A stretch of 25,116 nt of DNA from UMGS1052 sp045580005 (GCA_045580005.1 JAZNMZ010000013.1:1-25116), one strand, 5' to 3'; shown: positions 6,593 to 15,164, counted from the stretch's first letter. Numbers and translations are program-made. The notes: a model not told the origin generated them from the sequence alone.

Positions 6593-8971
6593 ATGCAGTT
6601 ATCAATGAATTGGCTTTCAGATTATGTAAAAATCACAGCCGACGCCAAGGAATTCTCTGACCGTATGACAGACACAGGCTCGAAGGTTGAGTACTTTGAA
6701 AATCTCGGCGAAAATATAAAAAATGTTGTTGTCGGCAAGATCCTCTCTATCGAGAAGCACCCTGACTCCGACCATCTTCAGATTTGTCAGATAGACTATA
6801 ATGAGGGCGAGCCTGTGCAGATTATCACAGGAGCTCAGAATATTGCAGTTGGCGACCTTGTTCCTGTTGCAAAGCATGACTCATATCTTCCCGACGGTAC
6901 TCACATAAAGTCGGGCAAGCTCAGAGGTCTCCCCTCTCACGGCATGCTCTGCTCACTCGGCGAGCTCGGACTCACAAAGCACGATTTCCCTTATGCAGAC
7001 GAGGACGGTATCTTTATTCTCCAGGAGAATTGCACGCTCGGCCAGGACATCAAGGAAGTTCTTGATATGAACGACACAGTTGTCGAGTTTGAAATCACTC
7101 CTAACCGTCCCGACTGTCTTTCTATGCTCGGTCTTGCAAGAGAGGCTGCGGCATCCTTTGATGTGCCTCTTGATATCAAGGCTCCGGTTGTCAAGGGAAT
7201 AAACGACGGTGACAAAATTGAAAACTACATCAGTGTTGAGGTAAAGGACACAGATCTATGCCCCAGATACACTGCAAGAGTAGTAAAGAACATTAAAATC
7301 GAGCCTTCTCCCAAGTGGCTCCGCACAAGACTGCGCAACTGCGGCATCAGACCCATCAACAACATTGTTGACATTACAAACTATGTTTGTCTTGAATACG
7401 GTCAGCCTATGCACGCTTTTGACTACAACTTCCTCAAGGGCGGCAAGATAGTTGTAAGACGCGCGCAGGACGGCGAGAACATCACAACGCTTGACGATGT
7501 GGAAAGAAAGCTTAACGACAAAATGCTTGTTATTGCCGACGGCGAGCGCGCTGTTGCAGTAGCAGGCGTTATGGGCGGTCAGAACAGTGAAATTAATGAA
7601 AATACAAAGACAATTGTATTTGAAAGTGCAAACTTCTACGGTCCCTCTGTGAGAAGCACCTCGCGTGCGCTTGCACTCAGAACAGAAGCGAGCGGCAGAT
7701 ACGAAAAGGGTCTTGACAGTGAAAATACACTTCCCGCAATCGAGCGTGCATGCGAGCTTATCGAGCTTCTCGGCGCAGGCGAGGTTGTAGACGGAATCAT
7801 TGATGTATACGGCAAGAAGCCTACTCAGGCTGAAATTCCCTTTGACGCTGATATTATCAACAAATTCCTCGGAACCGATATTTCAGAAGAATTTATGTTA
7901 AAGACCTTTGATGCTCTTGATATAAGATACGAAAACGGCAAGCTCTATCCCCCGTCTGCCCGCGCAGATCTCCTGTGTATGCAGGACATTGCCGAAGAAG
8001 TTGTAAGAATCTACGGCTACAACGCAATCAAGTCCACAAACTTTGTTGCCGAGGCTCTTGTGGGAAAGAGAAACGACAGACAGAAGTACTTTGCCGCAAT
8101 AAATAGTCTTATGACATCCCTCGGTCTTCACGAAGTTCAGACATACTCTTTTATCAGCCCCAAGTACTATGACAAAATAGCTCTTGCTGACGAAAAGAGA
8201 GACTCTGTTGTTATCACAAATCCTCTCGGCGAGGACACAAGTATTATGAGAACAACAGCTCTGCCCGGAGTGCTTGAGGCTCTCAGCACAAACAGACGCC
8301 ACAGAAACGAAGTGTGTGGTCTTTATGAAATGGGCAAGGTTTATATTCCTCTTGGTGCAGACCAGCTTGCAGACGAAAGAATGACAACAGTTATCTCGGC
8401 GTATGGTCTGGGCGACTTCTACACGGTAAAGGGATATATCGAAGCGCTGCTCAGCCTTTCAGGCATCAAGAAATATGATATCTGTGCAGAAAAGAGTATT
8501 GCCACATATCACCCGGGCAGATGTGCCAAGCTTGTTGTCGGTGACAAGACAGTTGCTGTATTCGGTCAGTTGCATCCTGCAGTGTCCGACAACTACGGAT
8601 TTGATCTTCCTGTATTCGCAGCAGAGATTGACACAGAATATCTTCTGACAATAAAGAATCTTGAAAAAGAATATAAACAGCTTCCCAAGTTTCCTGCAAT
8701 CACCCGCGACCTTGCTTTTGTATGCGACAAGGAGCTTGAGGCAGGAGCTCTCAAGACTGCCATCCGCAAGTACGCGGGCAACATTCTCGAAAAGGTTGAA
8801 ATCTTTGATGTATATGTTGACGCAAAGCTTGGTGAGGGCAAAAAGAGTATGGCTTACAGCCTTGTTCTCAGAGCGGCAGATAAGACACTTTCCGACGAGG
8901 ACGGCGACAGAGTTGTTAAGAAAGTTCTCTCGGGACTCGAAAGAGATTTCGGTATAACACTCAGAAGCTGA
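6593..8971 (+). CDS. pheT: Phenylalanine--tRNA ligase, beta subunit
   Basis: 792 residues, normal length. Domains in order: EMAP/tRNA-binding domain at about 40-150 (VVVGKILSIEKHPDSDHLQ), B3/B4 editing domain at about 210-380 (TNYVCLEYGQPMHAFD, AVAGVMGG), B5 at about 400-475, core, and the FDX-ACB anticodon-binding domain from about 700 to the end (FPAITRDLAFV). PheT gives structural support, clears mischarged Tyr-tRNA-Phe and binds the anticodon stem. It lies 12 bases after pheS with AAGGAGGTGG as ribosome-binding site, so the two are co-transcribed. A terminator follows at about 9007. Confidence 0.98.
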   Translation: MQLSMNWLSDYVKITADAKEFSDRMTDTGSKVEYFENLGENIKNVVVGKILSIEKHPDSDHLQICQIDYNEGEPVQIITGAQNIAVGDLVPVAKHDSYLPDGTHIKSGKLRGLPSHGMLCSLGELGLTKHDFPYADEDGIFILQENCTLGQDIKEVLDMNDTVVEFEITPNRPDCLSMLGLAREAAASFDVPLDIKAPVVKGINDGDKIENYISVEVKDTDLCPRYTARVVKNIKIEPSPKWLRTRLRNCGIRPINNIVDITNYVCLEYGQPMHAFDYNFLKGGKIVVRRAQDGENITTLDDVERKLNDKMLVIADGERAVAVAGVMGGQNSEINENTKTIVFESANFYGPSVRSTSRALALRTEASGRYEKGLDSENTLPAIERACELIELLGAGEVVDGIIDVYGKKPTQAEIPFDADIINKFLGTDISEEFMLKTFDALDIRYENGKLYPPSARADLLCMQDIAEEVVRIYGYNAIKSTNFVAEALVGKRNDRQKYFAAINSLMTSLGLHEVQTYSFISPKYYDKIALADEKRDSVVITNPLGEDTSIMRTTALPGVLEALSTNRRHRNEVCGLYEMGKVYIPLGADQLADERMTTVISAYGLGDFYTVKGYIEALLSLSGIKKYDICAEKSIATYHPGRCAKLVVGDKTVAVFGQLHPAVSDNYGFDLPVFAAEIDTEYLLTIKNLEKEYKQLPKFPAITRDLAFVCDKELEAGALKTAIRKYAGNILEKVEIFDVYVDAKLGEGKKSMAYSLVLRAADKTLSDEDGDRVVKKVLSGLERDFGITLRS

Positions 8972-9006
8972 GCGACATAATAAGTCAAAATTTTACAAAA
9001 AATATA

Positions 9007-9048
9007 AAAATACGCGTCTGTATCTATTGCAGGCGCGTATTTTTTTTA
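9007..9048 (+). terminator. Terminator of pheST
   Basis: AATACGCG-t-CTG pairs with CAG-g-CGCGTATT (about 9009-9020 with 9030-9042), followed by a run of Ts to 9047. Confidence 0.88.
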
Positions 9049-9077
9049 AAAAATTCCATAAAATTAACAAATATCTA

Positions 9078-9106
9078 TTGCAATTATTCTTGAAATATAT
9101 TATTAT
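9078..9106 (+). promoter_or_regulatory. Promoter of the IreB-family gene
   Basis: TTGCAA (9078-9083), 17-nt spacer, TATTAT (9101-9106), 33 bases before the ATG. No TG extension. Confidence 0.7.
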
Positions 9107-9139
9107 AGTATGTACAAGTGCGAATGGAGTTGATTATTT

Positions 9140-9400
9140 ATGCAGTTACCGGGTAAGAAGAATAAGACAATAACCTTTTCAGCAGCAAAGCTTGAAAAAG
9201 AGCTTGAGATGAAAAATGTCCTTTCATGCGTTTATGACGCTCTGAAAGAAAAGGGTTATGACCCGATTAATCAGATTGTAGGCTATATTCTCTCGGAAGA
9301 TCCTACCTATATCACAAACTACAATAACGCAAGAGCTCTCATCCGCAAGATTGACAGAGACGAGCTTATGCGCGTTCTTGTTGCCAGCTATTTGCAGTAA
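9140..9400 (+). CDS. IreB-family regulatory phosphoprotein (UPF0297/YrzL)
   Basis: 86 residues, the usual length. The conserved core is VYDALKEKGYDPINQIVGYI, then SEDPTYITNYNNARALIRK and RDELMRVLV; the GY(N/D)P(I/V)NQIVGY and ARxLIRK motifs define the family. In Enterococcus faecalis IreB is a small target of the PASTA kinase IreK and tunes cephalosporin tolerance, being phosphorylated on threonines near the N-terminus. Here T10 and T12 are the candidate sites (inference). In many Firmicutes the gene sits with alaS and yqgF/ruvX; neither is next to it here. GGAGT precedes the ATG. Confidence 0.93.
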   Translation: MQLPGKKNKTITFSAAKLEKELEMKNVLSCVYDALKEKGYDPINQIVGYILSEDPTYITNYNNARALIRKIDRDELMRVLVASYLQ

Positions 9401-9430
9401 TTTATTGTATAGATACGGAGGGTTCCTTTT

Positions 9431-9715
9431 ATGGCAGAGAATAATATATTACAATACAAAGGTCAGCCGCTTGTAAAATGCGGCAACAAGATATACTACG
9501 GCAACCCCGCAGAAAAGTGTATCCTTGTTCTGACAATACTTGAAACAAAAGCAAAAGACGGTGAAAATCTCCCCTCAAGAGTGCTTGTGCAGGTACAGAG
9601 CACATCTCCGGAGCTTGCACTGTCGGCGGAGAAAATCATAAAGGAAGCCGAAAAGTCCTCTCTTTATGACGCTCTCGAGATTGGCACTATCTGGCTTGCC
9701 CGTGAATTAAGATAA
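9431..9715 (+). CDS. Conserved-looking small protein of unknown function
   Basis: 94 residues. It starts MAENNILQYKGQPLVKCGN and contains IYYGNPAEKCILVLTI, VLVQVQSTSPEL, and ends YDALEIGTIWLARELR. It has no signal peptide, membrane segment or metal motif, and looks like a compact alpha/beta cytosolic protein. The GGAGGG Shine-Dalgarno, codon use and placement 30 bases after the IreB homologue support a real co-transcribed gene. It stands where YqgF/YrzB genes are found in related operons but does not match either: there is no RNase H-like DxG motif and no DUF1292 pattern. A terminator follows immediately. Confidence 0.82.
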   Translation: MAENNILQYKGQPLVKCGNKIYYGNPAEKCILVLTILETKAKDGENLPSRVLVQVQSTSPELALSAEKIIKEAEKSSLYDALEIGTIWLARELR

Positions 9716-9723
9716 TATTATTT

Positions 9724-9757
9724 CAAATTCCTGCTTAGCTGTGGGAATTTGTTTTTT
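9724..9757 (+). terminator. Terminator between the 94-aa gene and the CapA gene
   Basis: CAAATTCC / GGAATTTG (9724-9731 with 9744-9751) around a 12-nt loop, then TTTTTT. The ribosome-binding site of the next gene (AGGAG, 9759-9763) begins just after the T-run. Confidence 0.8.
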
Positions 9758-9768
9758 TAGGAGTGTTT

Positions 9769-11031
9769 ATGAACAAAAGAAAAAAGCTCTTGATTCAATA
9801 TGCAGTTATCCTTCTCTGCGTTTTTTTGTCGGTAGCTGTCGGAGTAATTGCTGTTGTTACAAATTTCCCCGGAGAAAGCAAAGAGGTCCTCAACCCCGAG
9901 GTTGAGTTTATGAAAACTCTCCTGCCCGAGAGTTTGGAAATTTCGCCGCTGAAGCTCGATTTTGTACCAAAGGTATATTCCTTTGCGGCTGTCGGTGACT
10001 GTATCGTACACACAAATGTATATAAGTACGCGTCACAGCTTGCAGCAGGCACTGACGCCGAATATGACTTCAAGCCTATGTTTGCAAATATTAAGGATGC
10101 CATAAGCAGTGCCGATATTGCATACATAAATCAGGAGACCCCAAGCGCAGGCAAGGAACGCGGCTACTCGGGATATCCCACCTTTAATACGCCCGATGAA
10201 ATTGCCGACGCTATTGTTGACGCAGGCTTTGATATCGTAAACATCGCAAACAATCATATGCTCGACAAGGGCGAAAAAGGCTATCTGCGGAATATTAACT
10301 TCTGGAGCGAGCAACCTGTACTGCTTATCGGTGGATATAAGAACGCCGAGGACTATGACAATATCAGAATGTACGAAATGGACAACCTTACCATAGCGTG
10401 GCTTTCTTACACCTACGGAACAAACGGTCTTGTTCTCCCCTCGTCAAGCGAGCTTGTTGTTCCATTAGAGGACGCAGACGAAATTGACAGGCAAACAAGA
10501 ATAGCTCGCGAGCTTGCGGATCTTGTATTTGTTTCTATCCACTGGGGATACGAGGACAATTTCAAGCCAAGCCAGAATCAGCAGGACCTTGCAAAGCTTA
10601 TGGCAAACAACTGCGTTGACGCTATTATCGGCACACATCCTCATGTACTTCAGAAAATAGAGTGGCTCGAGCGTCCCGACGGTAAGAGGACTTTATGTGC
10701 ATATTCTCTCGGCAACATTATTTCGACAATGATGTACGGCAGAAATATGCTCGGTGGACTTCTGAGCTTTGATATATGCGAAACGAGCGAAGACTATTAT
10801 GAGATACTCAATGTTGAGCTTCAACCCACAATGACATACTACAAGAGCGGTTTTTCTCAACCTACGATATACTTCTACAAGGATTTCACCGAACAGATGC
10901 AGCAGAATCACGGAGCTCACAGATATGACTCCTCGATGTCCACAAGGTATCTCAACAATATCATCAAAAACTACATTCCGCGTGAGTTTATCAGAGACCC
11001 GTATTATGACTTCCTTTATGAGGAGCAATAA
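9769..11031 (+). CDS. CapA-family metallophosphatase-fold membrane-anchored protein
   Basis: 420 residues. An uncleaved N-terminal membrane anchor (about 8-31) is followed by a PGA_cap/CapA domain of the calcineurin-like fold. Visible metal-site motifs: VGDCIVH (75-81), NQE (121-123), IANNHMLDKG (159-168), SIHWG (256-260) and IGTHPHVLQ (287-295). CapA/PgsA proteins support poly-gamma-glutamate capsule synthesis, but no pgsB or pgsC is near, so the role here is open; an extracellular cell-wall or phosphoester function is possible. ATG at 9769 was chosen because the in-frame GTG at 9763 overlaps the Shine-Dalgarno AGGAG. The stop touches the start of the next gene (TAAATG). Confidence 0.9.
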   Translation: MNKRKKLLIQYAVILLCVFLSVAVGVIAVVTNFPGESKEVLNPEVEFMKTLLPESLEISPLKLDFVPKVYSFAAVGDCIVHTNVYKYASQLAAGTDAEYDFKPMFANIKDAISSADIAYINQETPSAGKERGYSGYPTFNTPDEIADAIVDAGFDIVNIANNHMLDKGEKGYLRNINFWSEQPVLLIGGYKNAEDYDNIRMYEMDNLTIAWLSYTYGTNGLVLPSSSELVVPLEDADEIDRQTRIARELADLVFVSIHWGYEDNFKPSQNQQDLAKLMANNCVDAIIGTHPHVLQKIEWLERPDGKRTLCAYSLGNIISTMMYGRNMLGGLLSFDICETSEDYYEILNVELQPTMTYYKSGFSQPTIYFYKDFTEQMQQNHGAHRYDSSMSTRYLNNIIKNYIPREFIRDPYYDFLYEEQ

Positions 11032-12048
11032 ATGAGAGAACTTAAAGTCGGCAAAAACGATGCAGGACAGCGCGTGGACAAGTTTCTGACAAAGGCACTT
11101 GTCGGACTGCCGCAATCTCTGCTTTACAAGTTTTTGCGTACCAAAAAAATCAAACTCAACGGCAAGCGCTGCGAAGCAGGAACAAAGATATGCGAGAATG
11201 ATGTATTCACCCTGTATATCAGCGACGAGTTCTTTCCCGTCAAAGATATAGAGTCGGTAAAAAAATACACTTTTTCAAAGCTAGACCTTGATCCGTCCAT
11301 GATAGCTTACGAGGATAGTAATATCATAGTTATCGACAAGCCTGCCGGTATCACAGTACACTCTCAAGCTCAGGGGGAATCACCTGCAAAGAGCGGCAAT
11401 GAGATTTATCTTGTTGATATGCTGATAGGCTATCTATATAAAAAGGGAGAGTATACTCCCGAAAGCGAGAACTCCTTCTGCCCTGCACTGTGCAACCGTC
11501 TTGACCGCAACACGGCAGGTCTTGTAATAGGGGCAAAGACGGCAGAGGCTCTGCGCGAGATGAATGATATAATCAAGCACAGGCAGCTCACAAAGCTGTA
11601 TTTCTGTGAAGTAACCGGTATATTTGAGCAAAAAAGCGGGACGCTGTCCGATTATCTATACAAGGACAAGAGTAAAAACAAGGTGTACATCTTCCCTACC
11701 AAGCAGGACACCAAAAGAGCTCTCAAAATCAAGTACGATGACGATATAAAGACAGTTGTCACAAAATACAGGGTAGTAGCAGAAAAGGATGGCAACTCGC
11801 TGCTTGAAGTAGATCTTATAACAGGCAGAACTCATCAGATAAGAGCGCATCTTGCATACTACGGACACCCTCTTTGCGGCGACAGTAAATACGGCAAGGT
11901 ACACTCAAAATACAAGTCCGACCTATTCCAGGCTCTCTATTCAAGCAGTGTGGAATTTCGTTTTACAAAAGAGTATCCCCTCCTATCTTACCTTGACGGT
12001 AAGAAAATCGTGGGACGGGGTGCTGATTTTATAAAAAAATACAAATAA
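11032..12048 (+). CDS. RluA-family 23S rRNA pseudouridine synthase (RluC/RluD type)
   Basis: 338 residues. The N-terminal S4 RNA-binding domain (about 10-65; LLYKFLRTKKIKLNGKR) is followed by the catalytic domain with IVIDKPAGITVHS, RLDRNTAGLVIGAK (156-169, catalytic Asp158) and the late GRTHQIRAHLAYYGHPLCGD motif. It isomerises uridines in rRNA to pseudouridine; which positions cannot be decided from sequence. The ATG follows the CapA stop with no gap, and GAGGAG inside the end of the CapA gene serves as ribosome-binding site, so the two are coupled. The strong hairpin at 12058 ends the transcript. Confidence 0.95.
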   Translation: MRELKVGKNDAGQRVDKFLTKALVGLPQSLLYKFLRTKKIKLNGKRCEAGTKICENDVFTLYISDEFFPVKDIESVKKYTFSKLDLDPSMIAYEDSNIIVIDKPAGITVHSQAQGESPAKSGNEIYLVDMLIGYLYKKGEYTPESENSFCPALCNRLDRNTAGLVIGAKTAEALREMNDIIKHRQLTKLYFCEVTGIFEQKSGTLSDYLYKDKSKNKVYIFPTKQDTKRALKIKYDDDIKTVVTKYRVVAEKDGNSLLEVDLITGRTHQIRAHLAYYGHPLCGDSKYGKVHSKYKSDLFQALYSSSVEFRFTKEYPLLSYLDGKKIVGRGADFIKKYK

Positions 12049-12055
12049 CAACAAA

Positions 12056-12087
12056 AAAATTCGGATGCAGTGCATCCGAATTTTTTT
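12056..12087 (+). terminator. Bidirectional terminator between converging rluA-family gene and ackA
   Basis: Stem AATTCGGATG / CATCCGAATT (12058-12067 with 12073-12082), loop CAGTG, flanked by seven As on the left and seven Ts on the right, so it works on both strands. Confidence 0.93.
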
Positions 12088-12099
12088 GTCGATATATAA

Positions 12100-13308
12100 T
12101 TATTTAACAAGCTCGAGAGTATCTCTTGCAATCATAAGCTCTTCGTTTGTAGGAATAACGAGAACTCTTACCTTGGAGTCGGCAGTTGTAATGTCGTACT
12201 CGTCGCTTGTTCTCTTAGCCTTTGCGTTCATTTCTTCGTCGATAGTAACGCCGAGGAAACCAAGCTTTTCGCCTACTCTTGTACGATACTGAGGATTGTT
12301 TTCACCGATGCCACCTGTAAATACAACTGCGTCGACACCGCCCATAGCAGCTGCGTATCCGCCGATATACTTTGTGAGCTGGTGGCAGAGCATAGACTCA
12401 ACGAGCTGATAGCGCTTGTTGCCGCCTCTTGCACCCTCTTCGATATCGCGGTTGTCGCTTGTAACACCACCTGTAACGCCGAGGATACCGGACTTCTTGT
12501 TCATTACAACATCAATATCCTTGGCAGAGAGATTTTCTTTTTCCATAAGTATCGGTATAATAGCAGGGTCAATGCTGCCGCATCTTGTACCCATCATAAT
12601 ACCCTCCAAAGGTGTAAGACCCATAGTTGTGTCAAAGCACTTGCCGTCCATAACAGCCGCAATAGATGAGCCGTTGCCAAGGTGGCAGGTAACAATCTTA
12701 AGTCCCTTTGCATCAGGTCTTCCGAGCATATCAGCAGCTCTTGCGCTTACATATCTGTGAGATGTACCATGGAATCCGTAGCGGCGGATTTTATATTTTT
12801 CGTAGTACTCATACGGAAGTGCATACATATAAGCATAGTCGGGCATTGTCTGGTGGAAGCCTGTATCGAATACCGCTACCTGAGGAACACCGGGCATAAG
12901 CTTTTCGCAGGCAAGAATGCCTGTGAGATTGTGAGGATTGTGCAAAGGACCAAGGTCAAAGCAATCGCGGATTGCCTGCTTAACATCCTCTGTTACAACA
13001 ACAGAGCCCGAGAACTTCTCGCCGCCATGGAGAACTCTGTGGCCGACAGCGCCAATCTCAGCCATATCTGAGATAACGCCTACCTCTTTATCTGTAAGTG
13101 TCTTGATAACAAGGTTGATAGCTTCTTCGTGGTCCTTCATTTCAACATCGAGCTTGTAATCGTCCTTGCCGGGAACCTTGTGCTTGAAATTGCCGCCGGA
13201 AATACCGATTCTGTCGCACATACCTTTTGCAAGAACGCTTTCGTTAGTCATATCAATAAACTGATACTTGATAGACGAGCTTCCTGCGTTAATTACAAGA
13301 ATTTTCAT
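12100..13308 (-). CDS. ackA: Acetate kinase
   Basis: 402 residues, full length. N-terminal MKILVINAGSSSIKYQF is the ASKHA phosphate-binding signature. VGHRVLHGGEKFSGS, PLHNPHNLTGI, VFDTGFHQTMP, GFHGTSHRYVS and HLGNGSSIAAV carry the acetate and nucleotide-binding residues, with GVDAVVFTGGIGENN near the C-terminus. It makes ATP and acetate from acetyl phosphate in fermentation. It has its own promoter and terminator and is not next to pta. The Shine-Dalgarno is GGTAGG, 8-9 bases before the ATG. Confidence 0.98.
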   Translation of the reverse strand: MKILVINAGSSSIKYQFIDMTNESVLAKGMCDRIGISGGNFKHKVPGKDDYKLDVEMKDHEEAINLVIKTLTDKEVGVISDMAEIGAVGHRVLHGGEKFSGSVVVTEDVKQAIRDCFDLGPLHNPHNLTGILACEKLMPGVPQVAVFDTGFHQTMPDYAYMYALPYEYYEKYKIRRYGFHGTSHRYVSARAADMLGRPDAKGLKIVTCHLGNGSSIAAVMDGKCFDTTMGLTPLEGIMMGTRCGSIDPAIIPILMEKENLSAKDIDVVMNKKSGILGVTGGVTSDNRDIEEGARGGNKRYQLVESMLCHQLTKYIGGYAAAMGGVDAVVFTGGIGENNPQYRTRVGEKLGFLGVTIDEEMNAKAKRTSDEYDITTADSKVRVLVIPTNEELMIARDTLELVK

Positions 13309-13337
13309 AATTTTCCTACCTTTATATTTTTTCTTTT

Positions 13338-13366
13338 ATTATAGTACAAATTTTTATAAAATTCAA
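13338..13366 (-). promoter_or_regulatory. Promoter of ackA
   Basis: TTGAAT (13366-13361), 17-nt spacer, TATAAT (13343-13338), 29 bases before the ATG. I see no CcpA cre-like operator around it. Confidence 0.85.
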
Positions 13367-13465
13367 GTATTTTTGAAGAATAAAATCAATATGCTTCACA
13401 ATTTTCAATATTTTCTCTGTTTATCTGCCCGACACCCGACAAAAATAATAAATGGAGGTGTAATT

Positions 13466-14224
13466 ATGAAAAATAAAATTTTAAATTTTCTTGCTGTTAC
13501 AGCTGCCTTTTGTACCGTTCTTTTGTTTGTTATGGGTACAAAAGGATTGTCATGGTACACAGTGCCTACTAAAAACGGTGAACGCCCCACGAACTTTGAA
13601 TCTGAGGAAATGCTTAAGAAATATGGAGCTATATATATCGGGAACGCTGATGAAAAAACCGTGTATCTCACCTTTGACGCAGGATACGAAAACGGCAATG
13701 TCGCAAAAACTCTTGATATACTGAAAAAGCACGATGTAAAAGCCGCTTTCTTTATTCTTCCCCACCTTGTCAGCGCAAATACAGAGCTTGTACTGCGCAT
13801 GACAAACGAGGGACATCTTGTATGTAATCACACCTACTCTCACAGGGATATGAGCAAGGTCACTGACAAGGAGAGCTTTTCACAGGAGCTTACAAAGCTC
13901 GAAAAGGTATATGCAGACACAACAGGTCTTACAATGGCAAAATACTTCCGTCCTCCCGAGGGCAGCTTCAGTGAAGAAAACCTAAAATTTGCAGACGAGC
14001 TCGGCTACAGGACAGTTTTCTGGAGTCTTGCTTATGCCGATTGGGACAATAACAAGCAAATGGCGCCCGAGCGCGCAAAAGAGCTGATTTTATCGCGTAT
14101 GCACAACGGATGTGTGGTGCTCCTGCACCCGACCTCAAGTACAAATGCGGCAATACTTGACGAGCTGATAAGCGAACTTAAGGCGCAGGGCTACAAATTT
14201 GAAACTCTTGACAACTTCAGGTAA
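13466..14224 (+). CDS. pdaA: PdaA-type polysaccharide (peptidoglycan) deacetylase
   Basis: 252 residues. N-terminal hydrophobic segment (about 5-24) for export or anchoring, then a NodB domain: motif 1 TFDAGYENG (69-77), motif 2 HTYSH (122-126), motif 3 FRPPEGSFSE (161-170), and the late LLHPTS (220-225). The DAGYENG variant of motif 1 is characteristic of the PdaA branch, which deacetylates N-acetylmuramic acid on the way to muramic delta-lactam in spore cortex. A role in sporulation is inference; no spore genes are near. Start at 13466 from the GGAGGTG Shine-Dalgarno; the frame runs open further upstream without one. Six bases separate it from a second deacetylase gene. Confidence 0.9.
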   Translation: MKNKILNFLAVTAAFCTVLLFVMGTKGLSWYTVPTKNGERPTNFESEEMLKKYGAIYIGNADEKTVYLTFDAGYENGNVAKTLDILKKHDVKAAFFILPHLVSANTELVLRMTNEGHLVCNHTYSHRDMSKVTDKESFSQELTKLEKVYADTTGLTMAKYFRPPEGSFSEENLKFADELGYRTVFWSLAYADWDNNKQMAPERAKELILSRMHNGCVVLLHPTSSTNAAILDELISELKAQGYKFETLDNFR

Positions 14225-14230
14225 CAGTCT

Positions 14231-14968
14231 ATGAGAACAAAGCAAATAATATGCGCGGTTTTGCTGAGTGCGCTGTTTATTTTCCCTGCTTCTGCTCACG
14301 GAGATGGTGCCACTCTGACAGGGAAAATTGCCGATTACGAATTTGAAAAAATTGATGATAATCTATTTTTTGCAAACCGCGCAGCACAGAAATGTATAGC
14401 TTTGACCTTTGATGACGGACCAAGCGCGAAATACACCGTGAAAATACTCGATATACTTGACAAATATAATGCTAAAGCGACTTTTTTTGTCATAGGACAA
14501 AACGCCGAGAAACACCCTGAGATAGTGCTGGAGGAGTTTACAAGAGGACATGAAATAGGAAATCACACCTACTCTCACCCGAATCTAAAAAACATCTCTG
14601 CCGAAAAGTTTATTGACGAGATAAACAAAACACAAAATGTCATAAGAGAAATAACGGGCTCAGAGCCAAGGCTCTTCCGACCTCCGGGAGGTTATCTCAA
14701 CAACACGATAGTAAGCGAGCTGCACGAGCTTGAATACTCGTCGGTGCTCTGGTCGTGGCGGCAGGACACGCGCGATTGGGCGTGCCCGAGTGTAAAACGG
14801 GTGGTAAACGGGGTGCTTGAAAATCTGCAGGACGGCGATATAATACTTTTCCATGACTACAACTCAAAGGAAAGTCCGACACCCGAAGCACTCGACCTTA
14901 TACTTTCGGATCTTACGCAAAAAGGATACCGATTTGTAACGGTATCGCAGCTGATGGAAATTGAATAA
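14231..14968 (+). CDS. Secreted polysaccharide deacetylase (NodB/PgdA type)
   Basis: 245 residues. Cleavable signal peptide (1-22, ending PASAHG). NodB motifs: TFDDGPS (59-65, catalytic base and metal Asp), HTYSH (112-116, metal His pair), FRPPGGYLN (149-157), WSWRQDTRDW (174-183) and ILFHDYN (205-211). This is the classical peptidoglycan GlcNAc or chitooligosaccharide deacetylase pattern, different from the PdaA variant upstream, so the pair is not a simple tandem copy. It follows pdaA by 6 bases with only a weak Shine-Dalgarno (CAGGTAA) inside the end of that gene, suggesting translational coupling. Deacetylated cell wall resists lysozyme. Confidence 0.92.
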   Translation: MRTKQIICAVLLSALFIFPASAHGDGATLTGKIADYEFEKIDDNLFFANRAAQKCIALTFDDGPSAKYTVKILDILDKYNAKATFFVIGQNAEKHPEIVLEEFTRGHEIGNHTYSHPNLKNISAEKFIDEINKTQNVIREITGSEPRLFRPPGGYLNNTIVSELHELEYSSVLWSWRQDTRDWACPSVKRVVNGVLENLQDGDIILFHDYNSKESPTPEALDLILSDLTQKGYRFVTVSQLMEIE

Positions 14969-15052
14969 ACTTTAAACAGAAAGCTCCTTTTTCCGATACC
15001 TGTCTTTCAAAGAACTTTTTTTGCCGACAAAGCTGATAATATTTGTAATATT

Positions 15053-15095
15053 GAGGAGAATATTTTGTCAAAAGACCTTGAAAAATTTTCTCCTC
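15053..15095 (+). repeat. Inverted repeat overlapping the DUF3048 promoter
   Basis: GAGGAGAATATTTT (15053-15066) and AAAATTTTCTCCTC (15082-15095) are complementary at 13 of 14 positions, with a nested GTC-AAAA-GAC in between. The right arm covers the end of the -35 box and part of the spacer. It has no U-tract worth the name, so it is more likely an operator or an RNA structure than a terminator. Apart from this and the promoter, the gap 14969-15164 shows nothing. Confidence 0.6.
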
Positions 15096-15106
15096 TTTGG
15101 TATAAT
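15078..15106 (+). promoter_or_regulatory. Promoter of the DUF3048 lipoprotein gene
   Basis: TTGAAA (15078-15083), 17-nt spacer, extended -10 TGGTATAAT (hexamer 15101-15106). Transcription should start near 15113, which leaves the upstream GTG at 15123 only 10 bases into the message. Confidence 0.87.
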
Positions 15107-15164
15107 ATAATGTAATTGCTTTGTGGCAAAATCATACATAAAACCTGATTGGAAGTATCAAATA

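Noticed and set aside
13466..14968. Recent tandem duplication of the deacetylase
   Set aside because: The two proteins share only family motifs and differ in the key motif 1 (DAGYENG versus DDGPS), so they are different subfamilies.
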